A DNA stretch of 64,000 nt from Limobrevibacterium gyesilva (lineage in GTDB: Bacteria; Pseudomonadota; Alphaproteobacteria; Acetobacterales; Acetobacteraceae): NCBI RefSeq assembly GCF_025989185.1, contig NZ_JAPDNT010000004.1, forward strand, positions 62,001-126,000. The letters are read 5' to 3'. Each line of letters opens with the position of its first letter. Within the stretch, counting starts at the first letter, position 1. Shown in pieces: positions 35,570 to 45,022 of this stretch. The notes beneath the pieces are model-generated. The model ran no database searches. It saw only the letters and a list, made by a program, of their open reading frames with translations, and had not been told where the DNA came from. Made by a program: the position numbers and the translations under genes.

Positions 35570-36739
35570 ATGAAGATCGTTGATGTCGAGTGCTACGTGC
35601 TGCTCGCGCCCAACATGAGCACCGGCAGCACGTCCTCCGCGCAGGACAGCTTCATCGTCATCGTGCGCACCGACGAGGGCATCGCCGGCATCGGCGAGTC
35701 CGATGTGAATCCCTGGATCGCCAAGGCCTGCGTCGAGGCTCCGGGCACCCACACGATGGGGTTGGGCATGCGCGAGTTGCTGATTGGCGCGGATCCGCTG
35801 CGCATCGAGGAACTGTGGCAGCGCATCTATGTCGGCACCTGCATGAACGGGCGGCGCGGCGCGGTGATCCATGCCCTTGGCGCCATCGACATGGCGTTGT
35901 GGGACATTCGCGGCAAGTCCGAGGGCAAGCCGATCTTCGAGCTGCTCGGCGGCGCGCGGCAGGACTTCGTGGTTCCCTATGCCTCCCTGCAGCCGGCGGG
36001 GCGGCAATGGGAGGCGTATCGGGATTCGCTGTGCGAATGGGCGGAGCGCGCGAAGCAGCTTGGCTTCCGCGCCGTGAAGGCGGAGGTGAGCATGAGCGGC
36101 CCCTACGCCCATGACGGCATGCACGAGGAGGCTGACAAGCACACGCGCGTCGTCGAGGCGGTGCGAAAGACGCTCGGTCCTGACATCGCACTGATGATCG
36201 ACGTGCAGTACATGTGGCCCGATGCGGCGACGGCGCTGCGGACGGTGCGCGACTGGGCGGCGTTCGACATCTTCTTCCTGGAGACGCCAATCTGGATCGA
36301 CCGCCTCGACGAATATGCCAGGCTGCATGACGAGGCGCCGATGCGCATCGCCGCCGGCGAGTGGCAGGCGACGCGATGGGAATTCGAGGACCTGCTGGAC
36401 CGCGGCAGGATCGACGTGGCCCAGCCCGATATCGGCCGCGTCGGCGGGTTCGGCGAGGCCAAGGCCGTCTGCGACATGGCTGCGGCGCGCGACCGGCTGA
36501 TCGTGCCGCATTGCTGGAAGACGGGCGTGTCCGTCACGGCAACGGCGCACCTGGCCTTCAACACCCCTCATTGCAAATTCATCGAATACCTGCCGCCCGA
36601 GTTGTGCACGGAGACGTTGCGGCGGGAGCTGGCGGTGGACGACTTCGATTTCGTGGACGGCCTGATCCACAAGCCCGGGAAGCCAGGCCTGGGCGCCGAG
36701 CTGAACGAAGACGCCTTGGTCCGGTACCGGGTGGCGTAG
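35570..36739 (+). CDS. Mandelate racemase/muconate lactonizing enzyme family protein (1)
   Basis: 389 residues of the enolase superfamily: N-terminal capping domain (1-130) and barrel. Visible barrel motifs are FRAVKAEV (a KxE at the second strand), LMIDVQYMW (metal Asp), FFLETPIW (metal Glu), IAAGEWQATR (third metal Glu) and VPHCWKTG (catalytic His region). The members are mostly sugar-acid dehydratases. Following a peptide-type importer and an SDR gene, it likely acts on the imported acid or its oxidised product, but the substrate cannot be assigned. A second, distinct member is at 57104. Confidence 0.88.
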   Translation: MKIVDVECYVLLAPNMSTGSTSSAQDSFIVIVRTDEGIAGIGESDVNPWIAKACVEAPGTHTMGLGMRELLIGADPLRIEELWQRIYVGTCMNGRRGAVIHALGAIDMALWDIRGKSEGKPIFELLGGARQDFVVPYASLQPAGRQWEAYRDSLCEWAERAKQLGFRAVKAEVSMSGPYAHDGMHEEADKHTRVVEAVRKTLGPDIALMIDVQYMWPDAATALRTVRDWAAFDIFFLETPIWIDRLDEYARLHDEAPMRIAAGEWQATRWEFEDLLDRGRIDVAQPDIGRVGGFGEAKAVCDMAAARDRLIVPHCWKTGVSVTATAHLAFNTPHCKFIEYLPPELCTETLRRELAVDDFDFVDGLIHKPGKPGLGAELNEDALVRYRVA

Positions 36740-36745
36740 CGGACG

Positions 36746-37417
36746 TCAGCGCGGGATCACGTACAGCTTCTCGATCCGTGTCACCGCGCGTGCCGTGATG
36801 AAGGTGACGACGTAGTAGATCACGGCCACGAATGTGTAGGCCTCGAACGCCCGGAACGTGTCGGCGGCCACGATCATGCCGACGCGCATCAGGTCCGTCA
36901 CCGACAGGATGGCCACCAGCGACGAGTCCTTCAGCATGCCGATGAAGCTGTTCGCCAGCGGCGGGAACACGATCCGCAGAGCTTGCGGCAGGACCACGCA
37001 CCACATCGTCTGGCGGCGGTTGAGCCCGAGCGAGTATGCCGCCTCCGTCTGGCCGCGCGGGATCGCCTGCACGCCGGCCCTGAACACCTCCGCCAGATAG
37101 GCGCCCAGCGTGATGCCGAGCCCGGACACGCCGGCGACGAAGGCGGATATGTTGATCCCGAACAGCAGCGCGACGCCGTAATAGATCCACACCAGCGTGA
37201 CCAGCAGCGGAACGCCGCGGAAGAAATCGATATATGCCACGGCGACGGATTGCACGACGCGGCGTTGCGACAGCCGCGCCAGGCCCGCGATCAGCCCGAT
37301 GACGATGCCGACCAGTTGCGCGACGACCGAGATCTCGAAGGTGACGAGCAACCCTTCGCCGAACATCGGGATATACGGAATCAGGGTGCTCCATCGGAAA
37401 GTGTATGCCCCGTCCAA
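36746..37417 (-). CDS. Polar amino-acid ABC transporter permease
   Basis: About 223 residues of the HisM/GlnP permease family, with three to five membrane helices, FFRGVPLLVTLVWIYYGVAL, AEVFRAGVQAIPRGQTEAAYSLGL (the EAA loop) and QALRIVFPPLANSFIGMLKDSSL. The start is uncertain: the frame opens at a TTG (37417) with no clear ATG before the first helix. It lies downstream of the binding-protein gene 37487-38368 across a strong hairpin. No ATPase gene is adjacent, and only one permease is present. Confidence 0.85.
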   Translation of the reverse strand: MDGAYTFRWSTLIPYIPMFGEGLLVTFEISVVAQLVGIVIGLIAGLARLSQRRVVQSVAVAYIDFFRGVPLLVTLVWIYYGVALLFGINISAFVAGVSGLGITLGAYLAEVFRAGVQAIPRGQTEAAYSLGLNRRQTMWCVVLPQALRIVFPPLANSFIGMLKDSSLVAILSVTDLMRVGMIVAADTFRAFEAYTFVAVIYYVVTFITARAVTRIEKLYVIPR

Positions 37418-37451
37418 TCCGCACCCCCGTTACGACTGATGACGATCTGCC

Positions 37452-37478
37452 GCGCCGGCGGAACGGCTCCGCCGGCGC
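37452..37478 (-). terminator. Intercistronic hairpin between binding-protein and permease genes
   Basis: Perfect 11-bp inverted repeat GCGCCGGCGGA / TCCGCCGGCGC with a 5-nt loop, 9 nt beyond the binding-protein stop and before the permease gene. Such stems commonly raise binding-protein expression over permease by partial termination or 3' mRNA protection. No T-run follows. Confidence 0.65.
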
Positions 37479-37486
37479 AGCGCCGC

Positions 37487-38368
37487 TCAGTAGCCGCCGC
37501 GAAGCAGCTGCAGTTCCGCAAGTGGCGGCGGCCAGCCCACCTCTTTCAGATAGGCGGCCTGGTAGGCGCCGGAATTGATCCAGTCCTGCACCTGGACGTC
37601 GACCCAGCGGCAGAAATCGCCGTTGCCGCGCAGCACGCCGCCGCCGGACGGGAAGTTGCGCAGATAGGGCTGGTGCCGACCGTCCAGCAGCACCTTGATC
37701 GACCCCGGATGCTCCTGCGCGTATTTCAACGCGCTCACGTCATCGGAAAGCGTGGCGTCGGCCCGCCCCGAGATCACTTGCAGGAAGGCGTCCAGCGGAC
37801 CGCTCACGTCCACGGGCGTCGTCTTCGCGAACACCGCACTGCGCAGCTGGGATTCGACCGTGCTGAGCTGCACCGCGATCTTCACGTCGGGCTTGTTGAG
37901 GGCGTCGACCACGTCCTTCGCCGTCGTGGTTTCAGCGAGCGGCGATTTCGGAGACACGATCACCACGTCGCCGGTCGCCTCGAACGGCTTGCAGAAATCG
38001 ACGACCATGGCACGGGCCGGCGTCAGCGCCATCTGGGCCACGATGATGTCGATCTTGCCCGATTGCAGCGCCGGGATCAGCGCCGGGAACTCGACGTCGA
38101 CGAAATTGCAGGTCACGTTGAGCGTCTTGCACATCGTGCGCGCCAGCTCGACCTCGAAGCCCTGCGGGTTACCGCTGGCGTCGCGATACATGATCGGGGG
38201 ATATTTCAGCTCGACGCCGACGCGCAGTTCCTTGCGGTCGAGCACCTGGTCCATCATGGATTTCCGGGCCTGCGCCTGGGCCGGGCCGCCGGCGAGTGCG
38301 ACCGCCAGCAGGACGACCGTGGCGATCGCGCCTGGGAATCGCCATGCGGCTTTGTCATATCTTGTCAT
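37487..38368 (-). CDS. ABC transporter substrate-binding protein, family 3 (amino acid type)
   Basis: 293 residues. Signal peptide (about 1-33, ending AQAQA). Mature domain of the family-3 periplasmic binding protein, with LRVGVELKYPPIMYRDASGN, GFEVELARTMC, IDIIVAQMALTPARAMVVDF and SGRADATLSDD. Cys pair CKTLNVTC (near 100-107) may form a disulfide. A strong AGGAGAGGG ribosome site precedes the ATG at 38368. The partner permease is encoded downstream beyond the hairpin. Polar amino acids or small acids are likely ligands. Confidence 0.9.
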   Translation of the reverse strand: MTRYDKAAWRFPGAIATVVLLAVALAGGPAQAQARKSMMDQVLDRKELRVGVELKYPPIMYRDASGNPQGFEVELARTMCKTLNVTCNFVDVEFPALIPALQSGKIDIIVAQMALTPARAMVVDFCKPFEATGDVVIVSPKSPLAETTTAKDVVDALNKPDVKIAVQLSTVESQLRSAVFAKTTPVDVSGPLDAFLQVISGRADATLSDDVSALKYAQEHPGSIKVLLDGRHQPYLRNFPSGGGVLRGNGDFCRWVDVQVQDWINSGAYQAAYLKEVGWPPPLAELQLLRGGY

Positions 38369-38677
38369 GTCCCTCTCCTGATCGTTGTGTCGTCTGCGTG
38401 CGTTGCACGCGCGGACCGGCCGGCGGCGGCAAAGCCCGGATACCTGTGTCGGACGCCAGGAGAGGCATTGACGCGGCCGGAGCGACAGCAGGGCGGCGAG
38501 GGCGGCGTTCGGCGGTTGCCACGGCACGACGGCCGCCCAGCTGGAACAGCATCGCCGGGATGCGGCGTTCCCGCAAGCGAACACGTGCCCTGGCCGCCGA
38601 CCCGGATCGGTATGGCGCCGGCGTCCCGCAGGGCGTAGCAAGCGGGACCCTGTTCAACCGCCGGGCAGAGCCGCCGC
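38369..38677. other. Intergenic region between divergent genes
   Basis: 309 bp between the start of the binding-protein gene (minus) and the metallo-beta-lactamase gene (plus). It should hold both promoters. A short palindrome GCGTGC-GTT-GCACGC (38396-38410) near the binding-protein ribosome site could be an operator; nothing else stands out, and the open frames across it look like chance high-GC frames. Confidence 0.4.
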
Positions 38678-39697
38678 ATGCGACCGATCGTCCATTGCCA
38701 TCTGGTGAACGGCCCATTCGGCGATCCGTCGCTGTACGCCGAGATCATGTTCGAGCGCCGGGCGATGCTGTTCGACCTCGGTGACCTTTCGCCGCTGTCG
38801 CCGCGCAAGCTGCTGCGGGTGAGCCATGCCTTCGTCAGCCACGCGCACATGGACCACTTTGCCGGGTTCGACCGCCTGCTGCGCGTGCTGCTCGGGCGCG
38901 AGAAGACGGTCGCGATGTACGGCCCTGCCGACTTCATCGACCGGATCGAACATAAGCTGCACGCCTACACGTGGAACGTGATCGGAAACTACGACGGGAA
39001 CCTGATTTTCGACGTGAGCGAGGTGCACGACGGCGGCATCGTATGGAGCGCACGCTTCCAGTCCCGGCACGCATTCCGGCGCGAACCCATGCCGGAGGCC
39101 AGGATTGAAGGCGACGTGCTGGCGTCATGCGGCGCGTTGCAGGTGCGTTGCGCGGTGCTCGATCATGCCACCCCGTGCCTGGGCTTCGCGCTGGAAGAGC
39201 GGGCGCATGTGAACATCTGGAAAACCCGGCTCGATGAACTCGGCCTGGAGGTCGGGCCGTGGCTCGGGGCGCTCAAGCGCGCCCTCCTGCAGGACGCGCC
39301 GGACGACACCCCCATCCGTGCGCTGCGGCGGAGCGACGAAGGTGTCACGCCGGTCACGCTGCCGCTTGGCGCGTTGCGCGCACTTGCCACGGTCGTCGCC
39401 GGCCAGAAGATCGCGTATGTGGTGGATGCGCGCGATCACGTGGCGAATGTGGCGCGGATCGAGCGCCTGGCCTGGCGCGCCGACGTGCTGTTCATCGAAT
39501 GCACGTTCCTCCTGGCGGATGCGGCGCATGCCATGCGCAAGAACCATCTGACCGCGCATCGCGCCGGCCTGATCGCCCGTCACGCGCAGGTGAAGCGGCT
39601 GGCGCCCTGCCATTTCTCCACCCGCTATGCCGAGCGTGGCGACGTGCTGTCGGAGGAAGCGCAACGCGCCTTCCAGGGCCTCGGACCCACCGCCTGA
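38678..39697 (+). CDS. Metallo-beta-lactamase-fold protein, ribonuclease Z-like
   Basis: 339 residues. Metal motif SHAHMDHFAGFDRLL (about 53-67, HxHxDH) and later AVLDHATPCLGF, VDARDHVAN and CHFSTRY (a distal His). The arrangement resembles RNase Z/ElaC or related phosphodiesterases of the beta-lactamase fold; it could act on tRNA 3' ends or on another phosphodiester. The first residues (HCHLVNGPFGDPSLY) are typical of RNase Z-like proteins in alphaproteobacteria. Convergent with the PEBP-family gene. The substrate is unproven. Confidence 0.8.
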   Translation: MRPIVHCHLVNGPFGDPSLYAEIMFERRAMLFDLGDLSPLSPRKLLRVSHAFVSHAHMDHFAGFDRLLRVLLGREKTVAMYGPADFIDRIEHKLHAYTWNVIGNYDGNLIFDVSEVHDGGIVWSARFQSRHAFRREPMPEARIEGDVLASCGALQVRCAVLDHATPCLGFALEERAHVNIWKTRLDELGLEVGPWLGALKRALLQDAPDDTPIRALRRSDEGVTPVTLPLGALRALATVVAGQKIAYVVDARDHVANVARIERLAWRADVLFIECTFLLADAAHAMRKNHLTAHRAGLIARHAQVKRLAPCHFSTRYAERGDVLSEEAQRAFQGLGPTA

Positions 39698-39720
39698 CGC
39701 ACGGGCAGCGGCGGCGCGGT

Positions 39721-40182
39721 TCAGTTGCGCCCGTATGTGGCGATGAGCTCTGCCGTGGCGATGGCGTGTGAGCGGGCCGCAGCTTCGACATCGCGGCAAT
39801 GCGGGTGCGGCTTCAGGCCCAGCCGGTCGACGTCCAGCGCGTACAGTCGGAATTCATAGTGATGCGGGCGATGCCCGGACGGCGGACAGGGTCCGCCATA
39901 GCCGGGGTGGCGGAAGTCGTTGGTCGCCTGGGGCGGCGAGGCGCCTGCCGGCGGCCAGTGCTCGTGCAGGGCAAGCGTGGTCGGCGGAATGTCATAGATC
40001 GCCCAGTGGTACCAGACGCCGCCGGGCGCATCGGGGTCGGCACAGACCAGCGCGAAGCTTCTCGTGGCCGCGGGTGGGTCCGACCAGGCCAGCGGCGGCG
40101 AGACATCGGCGCCGTCGCAGGTGAAGCGCGTGGGGATCCGGGCGTTGGGGGCAAGGTCGGTGCTGGTCAGGCGCATGCTCAC
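39721..40182 (-). CDS. YbhB/YbcL-family PEBP-like protein
   Basis: 153 residues of the phosphatidylethanolamine-binding protein/Raf-kinase-inhibitor-like fold: DVSPPLAWSDPP, FALVCADPDAPGGVWYHWAIYDIP (the DPDxP region) and PCPPSGHRPHHYEFRLYALD. Bacterial members are cytoplasmic or periplasmic with unknown ligands; no signal peptide is seen here. Its ATG overlaps the stop of the CapA gene, suggesting co-expression. Confidence 0.9.
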   Translation of the reverse strand: MSMRLTSTDLAPNARIPTRFTCDGADVSPPLAWSDPPAATRSFALVCADPDAPGGVWYHWAIYDIPPTTLALHEHWPPAGASPPQATNDFRHPGYGGPCPPSGHRPHHYEFRLYALDVDRLGLKPHPHCRDVEAAARSHAIATAELIATYGRN

Positions 40183-41288
40183 AGCCCTCCTTTCATGATG
40201 CTGAAGCTGTCATCGGCGTGCAGGGCGATCACGGTGCCCAGTCTGGCGCTTTCCCGTGCGAGCACATCATGCAGCCATTTGGCGTCCTGGGCCGACGGGC
40301 GGTTCAAGCGGAAGCGGCGGATCTGCATCGGCACCATCTCCAGTGACAGCAGCCGGCCGGTCTCGCCATCGAGGCGCGGCAGATAGATCACGACGAGATC
40401 GGCGCGGAATTCCTCGTAGCCCGAAATGCCCTCGTAGTCGTTGATGAAGTCGCCACAGCCGTACAGCACCAGCTTCTGCCGGTAGGCCTCGATGCCTTTG
40501 GCATGGTGCGACGAATGGCCGTGCACAACGTCGAACCCGCCATCCACGAGGGCATGGGCAAAGGTGCGCTGCGGCGCGGGGATGTCGTGGCCCCAGTTGC
40601 CGCCCCAGTGTACCGAGGCGATCAGCAGGTCACGCGCCTGCCGCTGCGCCTGTGCCGCTTCGGCGATGCGCGTCGCGGTTCGGGCCGACAGATCGGGCAG
40701 CAGATCGACCCCGGGCGTGCCGGCGCCGGCGGCCCAGTCCTGTGGAACACCGCTTGTGGACGAAGCGTAGCCGAAGACCAGCACGCGCGCGCCGCCGGCG
40801 AGCGGCAGCACGGCGGGCGCGGCGGCTTCGGCCGCGTTGCGGCCTGCTCCGGCACGGGCAATGCCGGCGCGCCGCAACGTGGACAGGGTGTCCAGCAGGC
40901 CCGCTTCGCCCCAGTCCAGCACGTGATTGTTCGCCAGCATGCAGCAGTCGATCCGTGCCGCGGTCAGGCAGCCGACATTGTCGGGATGCATCCTGTAGTT
41001 GATGCCTTTGGGCCAGGGCTGGCTGCTGGCGGTGATGGCGGTTTCAAGGTTGACGATCCTTGCGTCCGGCGCCGCGGCGCGCAGCACCGCCAGCGCGTCG
41101 CCCCAGACATAGGCCGGGCCGGCATGGCGCGGAATCGGGCCGTTCGCGGCCTCCGCCAGGCTCAGATAGGTGGTGGCCGAACGGACATGCGGCTCATAGA
41201 GATCCGGCGGGTTGGCATGCGGCAGGATCTGGTCGATGCCCCGCCCGAGCATCACGTCGCCGCAAAGGAACAGCCGGACCTCCGTCAT
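40179..41288 (-). CDS. CapA-family metallophosphatase-like protein
   Basis: 369 residues of the CapA/PgsA family (calcineurin-like fold). Metal-binding motifs are GDVMLGRGID (about 10-19), NLETAIT, NNHVLDWGE, SVHWGGNW and HGHSSHHAKG. Family members are tied to poly-gamma-glutamate capsule formation, but many in proteobacteria stand alone with unknown substrates. No signal peptide or anchor is obvious. It is followed, with overlap, by the PEBP-like gene; no other capsule genes are nearby. Confidence 0.87.
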   Translation of the reverse strand: MTEVRLFLCGDVMLGRGIDQILPHANPPDLYEPHVRSATTYLSLAEAANGPIPRHAGPAYVWGDALAVLRAAAPDARIVNLETAITASSQPWPKGINYRMHPDNVGCLTAARIDCCMLANNHVLDWGEAGLLDTLSTLRRAGIARAGAGRNAAEAAAPAVLPLAGGARVLVFGYASSTSGVPQDWAAGAGTPGVDLLPDLSARTATRIAEAAQAQRQARDLLIASVHWGGNWGHDIPAPQRTFAHALVDGGFDVVHGHSSHHAKGIEAYRQKLVLYGCGDFINDYEGISGYEEFRADLVVIYLPRLDGETGRLLSLEMVPMQIRRFRLNRPSAQDAKWLHDVLARESARLGTVIALHADDSFSIMKGGL

Positions 41289-41460
41289 GTCCGCACGGCG
41301 GGAACGAGGTGCATGTCGGCCTGCATCGCGGCTCTCCTGCGGCGGATCATGCGTCGCAGGGGGCGCTGTCGGGCGCCGCGCAGGATCACAAGGCCGCGAT
41401 CATCATCGAGCGCCACGGGATGTTATATGGCCAGCCTCGCATGAGGCGAAGGCACGATCC

Positions 41461-42090
41461 ATGGCGACACGCGCCGTGCCGGAACTGGACCAGTTGGCGC
41501 ACGCGCAGCTCTACTCCGAGGAACTCGGGCTCGATCTCGCGCGTGGCCGGGAGCAGGACCTGTTCTGCTGGTTCCTTGCCAGCCTGCTGTTCGGCCAGCG
41601 GATTTCCGAGACGATCGCGCGCAACACCTACCGCTCGTTCGTGCGCCACGGCCTCACGAGCCCGCAGGCGATCATCGCGGCCGGCTGGGATTATCTGGTG
41701 AACCCGGTCATGCGCGAGGGCGGGTATGTGCGCTACGACGAAAGCAAATCCAGGAAGATACTGCGTGCGTGCGAGATGCTGCTGGAGCTTTATGGCGGTC
41801 GGCTTTCAAGGTTGCACGCAGCGGCGCGCGACGCTCGCGACCTGGAGGGAAGGCTTCTGGCCTTCCATGGCGTTGGACCAGTCACTGTGAATATCTTTCT
41901 CCGTGAACTGCGCCCTTATTGGGCGAAAGCCGATCCCGCACCGTCGCCCCCCGTGCAGGCGCTGGCGCGGCGACTAGGGATCGACCTCGGCAAATATGAC
42001 CGGAAGAGCCTTGACTTCGCCCGGCTGGAAGCCGGCCTCGTGCGGCATAGGCGTTGGGTGAGACACGCAATTCCTGGAGGATCGCAATGA
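41461..42090 (+). CDS. Helix-hairpin-helix protein, endonuclease III-like
   Basis: 209 residues, all-helical. The central helix-hairpin-helix FHGVGPVTVNIFLREL (about 138-153) and preceding LLFGQRISETIARNTYRSF resemble the HhH-GPD DNA-glycosylase fold. The catalytic Lys is not obvious and there is no C-terminal 4Fe-4S cysteine cluster, so it may be a reduced or non-catalytic member. The gene overlaps the DUF2267 gene (ATGA) and starts a stress-flavoured cluster with PolX and an HPF-like protein, fitting a DNA-repair or stationary-phase role. Confidence 0.72.
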   Translation: MATRAVPELDQLAHAQLYSEELGLDLARGREQDLFCWFLASLLFGQRISETIARNTYRSFVRHGLTSPQAIIAAGWDYLVNPVMREGGYVRYDESKSRKILRACEMLLELYGGRLSRLHAAARDARDLEGRLLAFHGVGPVTVNIFLRELRPYWAKADPAPSPPVQALARRLGIDLGKYDRKSLDFARLEAGLVRHRRWVRHAIPGGSQ

Positions 42091-42527
42091 GCAGCACAGG
42101 TCTCGACGCATTCGACAAGACCCTGCAGACGACGCATATCTGGCTGGACGAGGTGATGGACACGGTCGGGCCCGACAGAAGCGTGGCCTGGCATGTGCTG
42201 GGCGCGGTGCTGAGGGCGTTGCGCGATCGCCTGCCGCTGGAACTCGCCGCCCATCTGGGTGCGCAGTTGCCGCTTCTGGTGCGCGGAACCTACTACGACC
42301 AGTTCCGGCCGGGGCACATGCCGGAGCGGTCGCATACGGTGGACGAATTCCTGGCCTGCGTCGCCGTCAATCTCGGTGGCATCCGGCCGCTGAATGTGCG
42401 GCAGGCCACGCGCAGCGTCTTCGCCGTTGTCGGCAAGCATGTCACGCTCGAGCAGGCGGACAAGGTGAAGCGGGCATTGCCCGAGCGCATCCGGGAATTG
42501 TGGCCGGCCCCCGGCGAAGCCATCTGA
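42087..42527 (+). CDS. DUF2267 protein
   Basis: 146 residues of the DUF2267 family: DAFDKTLQTTHIWLDEVM, AWHVLGAVLRALRDRLPLELAAHLGAQLP and LLVRGTYYDQF are typical. The function is not established; members often occur in stress or hypoxia clusters with usp and pyridine-nucleotide genes. The start overlaps the stop of the HhH gene, with a GGAGG ribosome site. Converges with the HPF-cold-shock gene. Confidence 0.9.
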   Translation: MSSTGLDAFDKTLQTTHIWLDEVMDTVGPDRSVAWHVLGAVLRALRDRLPLELAAHLGAQLPLLVRGTYYDQFRPGHMPERSHTVDEFLACVAVNLGGIRPLNVRQATRSVFAVVGKHVTLEQADKVKRALPERIRELWPAPGEAI

Positions 42528-42555
42528 CTGCGCACTGCCAGGCGGCAGGATGCTC

Positions 42556-43107
42556 CTATAGCGGGACCACGGTGCTTGCCTGCGGCCCCTGCTCGCCTTC
42601 GCCCTCCTTGACGACATAGCGCACCCGGTCGCCGACGCGCAGCGCGTCGAAGCCGCGGCCGAGCACGGCGTTGCGGTGGACATAGACCTCGTCGCCCGTA
42701 TCGGTGGCGAGGAAGCCATAGCCGCGTTCGGGGAACAGGCGAACGATCCGCCCGATGGCGGGGGCTTCGTGCACTTTCACGTCGCCACGCTTTTCGCGGG
42801 CGTGATCCTGAAGCTGGCGCCGGGCCGCGGCGAAAGCGTCGCGGATCGTCACGTGCAGATCCTCGTGCGCGTGATCTTCCGCCGGATCGCGCTGCACGAA
42901 GATTTCACGTTCAGGGACGGTCAGGCGGATGCTGACATGGAACAGCCTGCCCTGGCGATGGTGATGGTGGCGCGCCTCCACCACCACGCTGCAGTTCGTG
43001 ATGCGATCGAAGAATGTCTCAAGCTCGGCGACATGGTCGCGGATTTCTTCCTCGATGGCGGCCGGCGCCTCCATGTTGCGAAAGGCGATCCGAAGCGGCT
43101 CCTGCAT
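42556..43107 (-). CDS. HPF/RaiA-like ribosome hibernation domain fused to a cold-shock domain
   Basis: 183 residues. The N-terminal part (about 1-105: LRIAFRNMEAPAAIEEEIRD, VHVTIRDAF-like segments) matches the sigma-54 modulation/HPF fold that binds the 30S decoding region and stops translation. The C-terminal part (117-180) is a cold-shock domain with GYGFLATD (129-136) and VYVHRNAV (141-148) RNA-binding motifs. The ATG at 43107 follows a GGGAGG ribosome site; an upstream in-frame ATG lacks one. An FNR-type box and a -10 (TACACT) lie upstream, so expression under low oxygen is likely. Confidence 0.9.
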   Translation of the reverse strand: MQEPLRIAFRNMEAPAAIEEEIRDHVAELETFFDRITNCSVVVEARHHHHRQGRLFHVSIRLTVPEREIFVQRDPAEDHAHEDLHVTIRDAFAAARRQLQDHAREKRGDVKVHEAPAIGRIVRLFPERGYGFLATDTGDEVYVHRNAVLGRGFDALRVGDRVRYVVKEGEGEQGPQASTVVPL

Positions 43108-43131
43108 GTCGGCCTCCCAGAGCGGAAATGA

Positions 43132-43170
43132 AGTGTAGCGCGCCTGCAAGGGCAGCGGCCTTGACCTCGA

Positions 43171-43174
<4 letters not shown>
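43132..43174 (-). promoter_or_regulatory. FNR/FixK-type box and -10 element of the HPF-cold-shock gene
   Basis: On the minus strand TTGATCGAGGTCAA (43174-43161) matches TTGA-N6-TCAA; centre about 60 nt before the ATG. TACACT (43137-43132) lies 33 bp from its centre, the class II FNR promoter spacing. The box overlaps the end of polX. Confidence 0.7.
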
Positions 43175-44904
<1,730 letters not shown>

Positions 44905-44939
44905 GCGGTGCAGCCTGTGCCAAGGGGATTGCGGTCGCG

Positions 44940-44953
44940 TTGATCTACGTCAA
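44940..44953. promoter_or_regulatory. FNR/FixK-type box 1 between polX and pncB
   Basis: TTGATCTACGTCAA: nine of ten conserved bases of TTGAT-N4-ATCAA. Its centre is 42 nt from the polX ATG and 76 nt from the pncB ATG, the mirror image of box 2, so the divergent promoters appear symmetrically controlled. Confidence 0.7.
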
Positions 44954-44973
44954 GATCCGCGATTGGGGCGGGG

Positions 44974-44987
44974 TTGATCAATATCAA
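44974..44987. promoter_or_regulatory. FNR/FixK-type box 2 between polX and pncB
   Basis: TTGATCAATATCAA is a perfect TTGAT-N4-ATCAA FNR palindrome. Centre 42 nt from the pncB ATG and 76 nt from the polX ATG. The strongest of the boxes in the window. Confidence 0.8.
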
Positions 44988-45022
44988 CGAAACGCCCGCG
45001 CAGGCAGCGCATCGTGGTCCCG

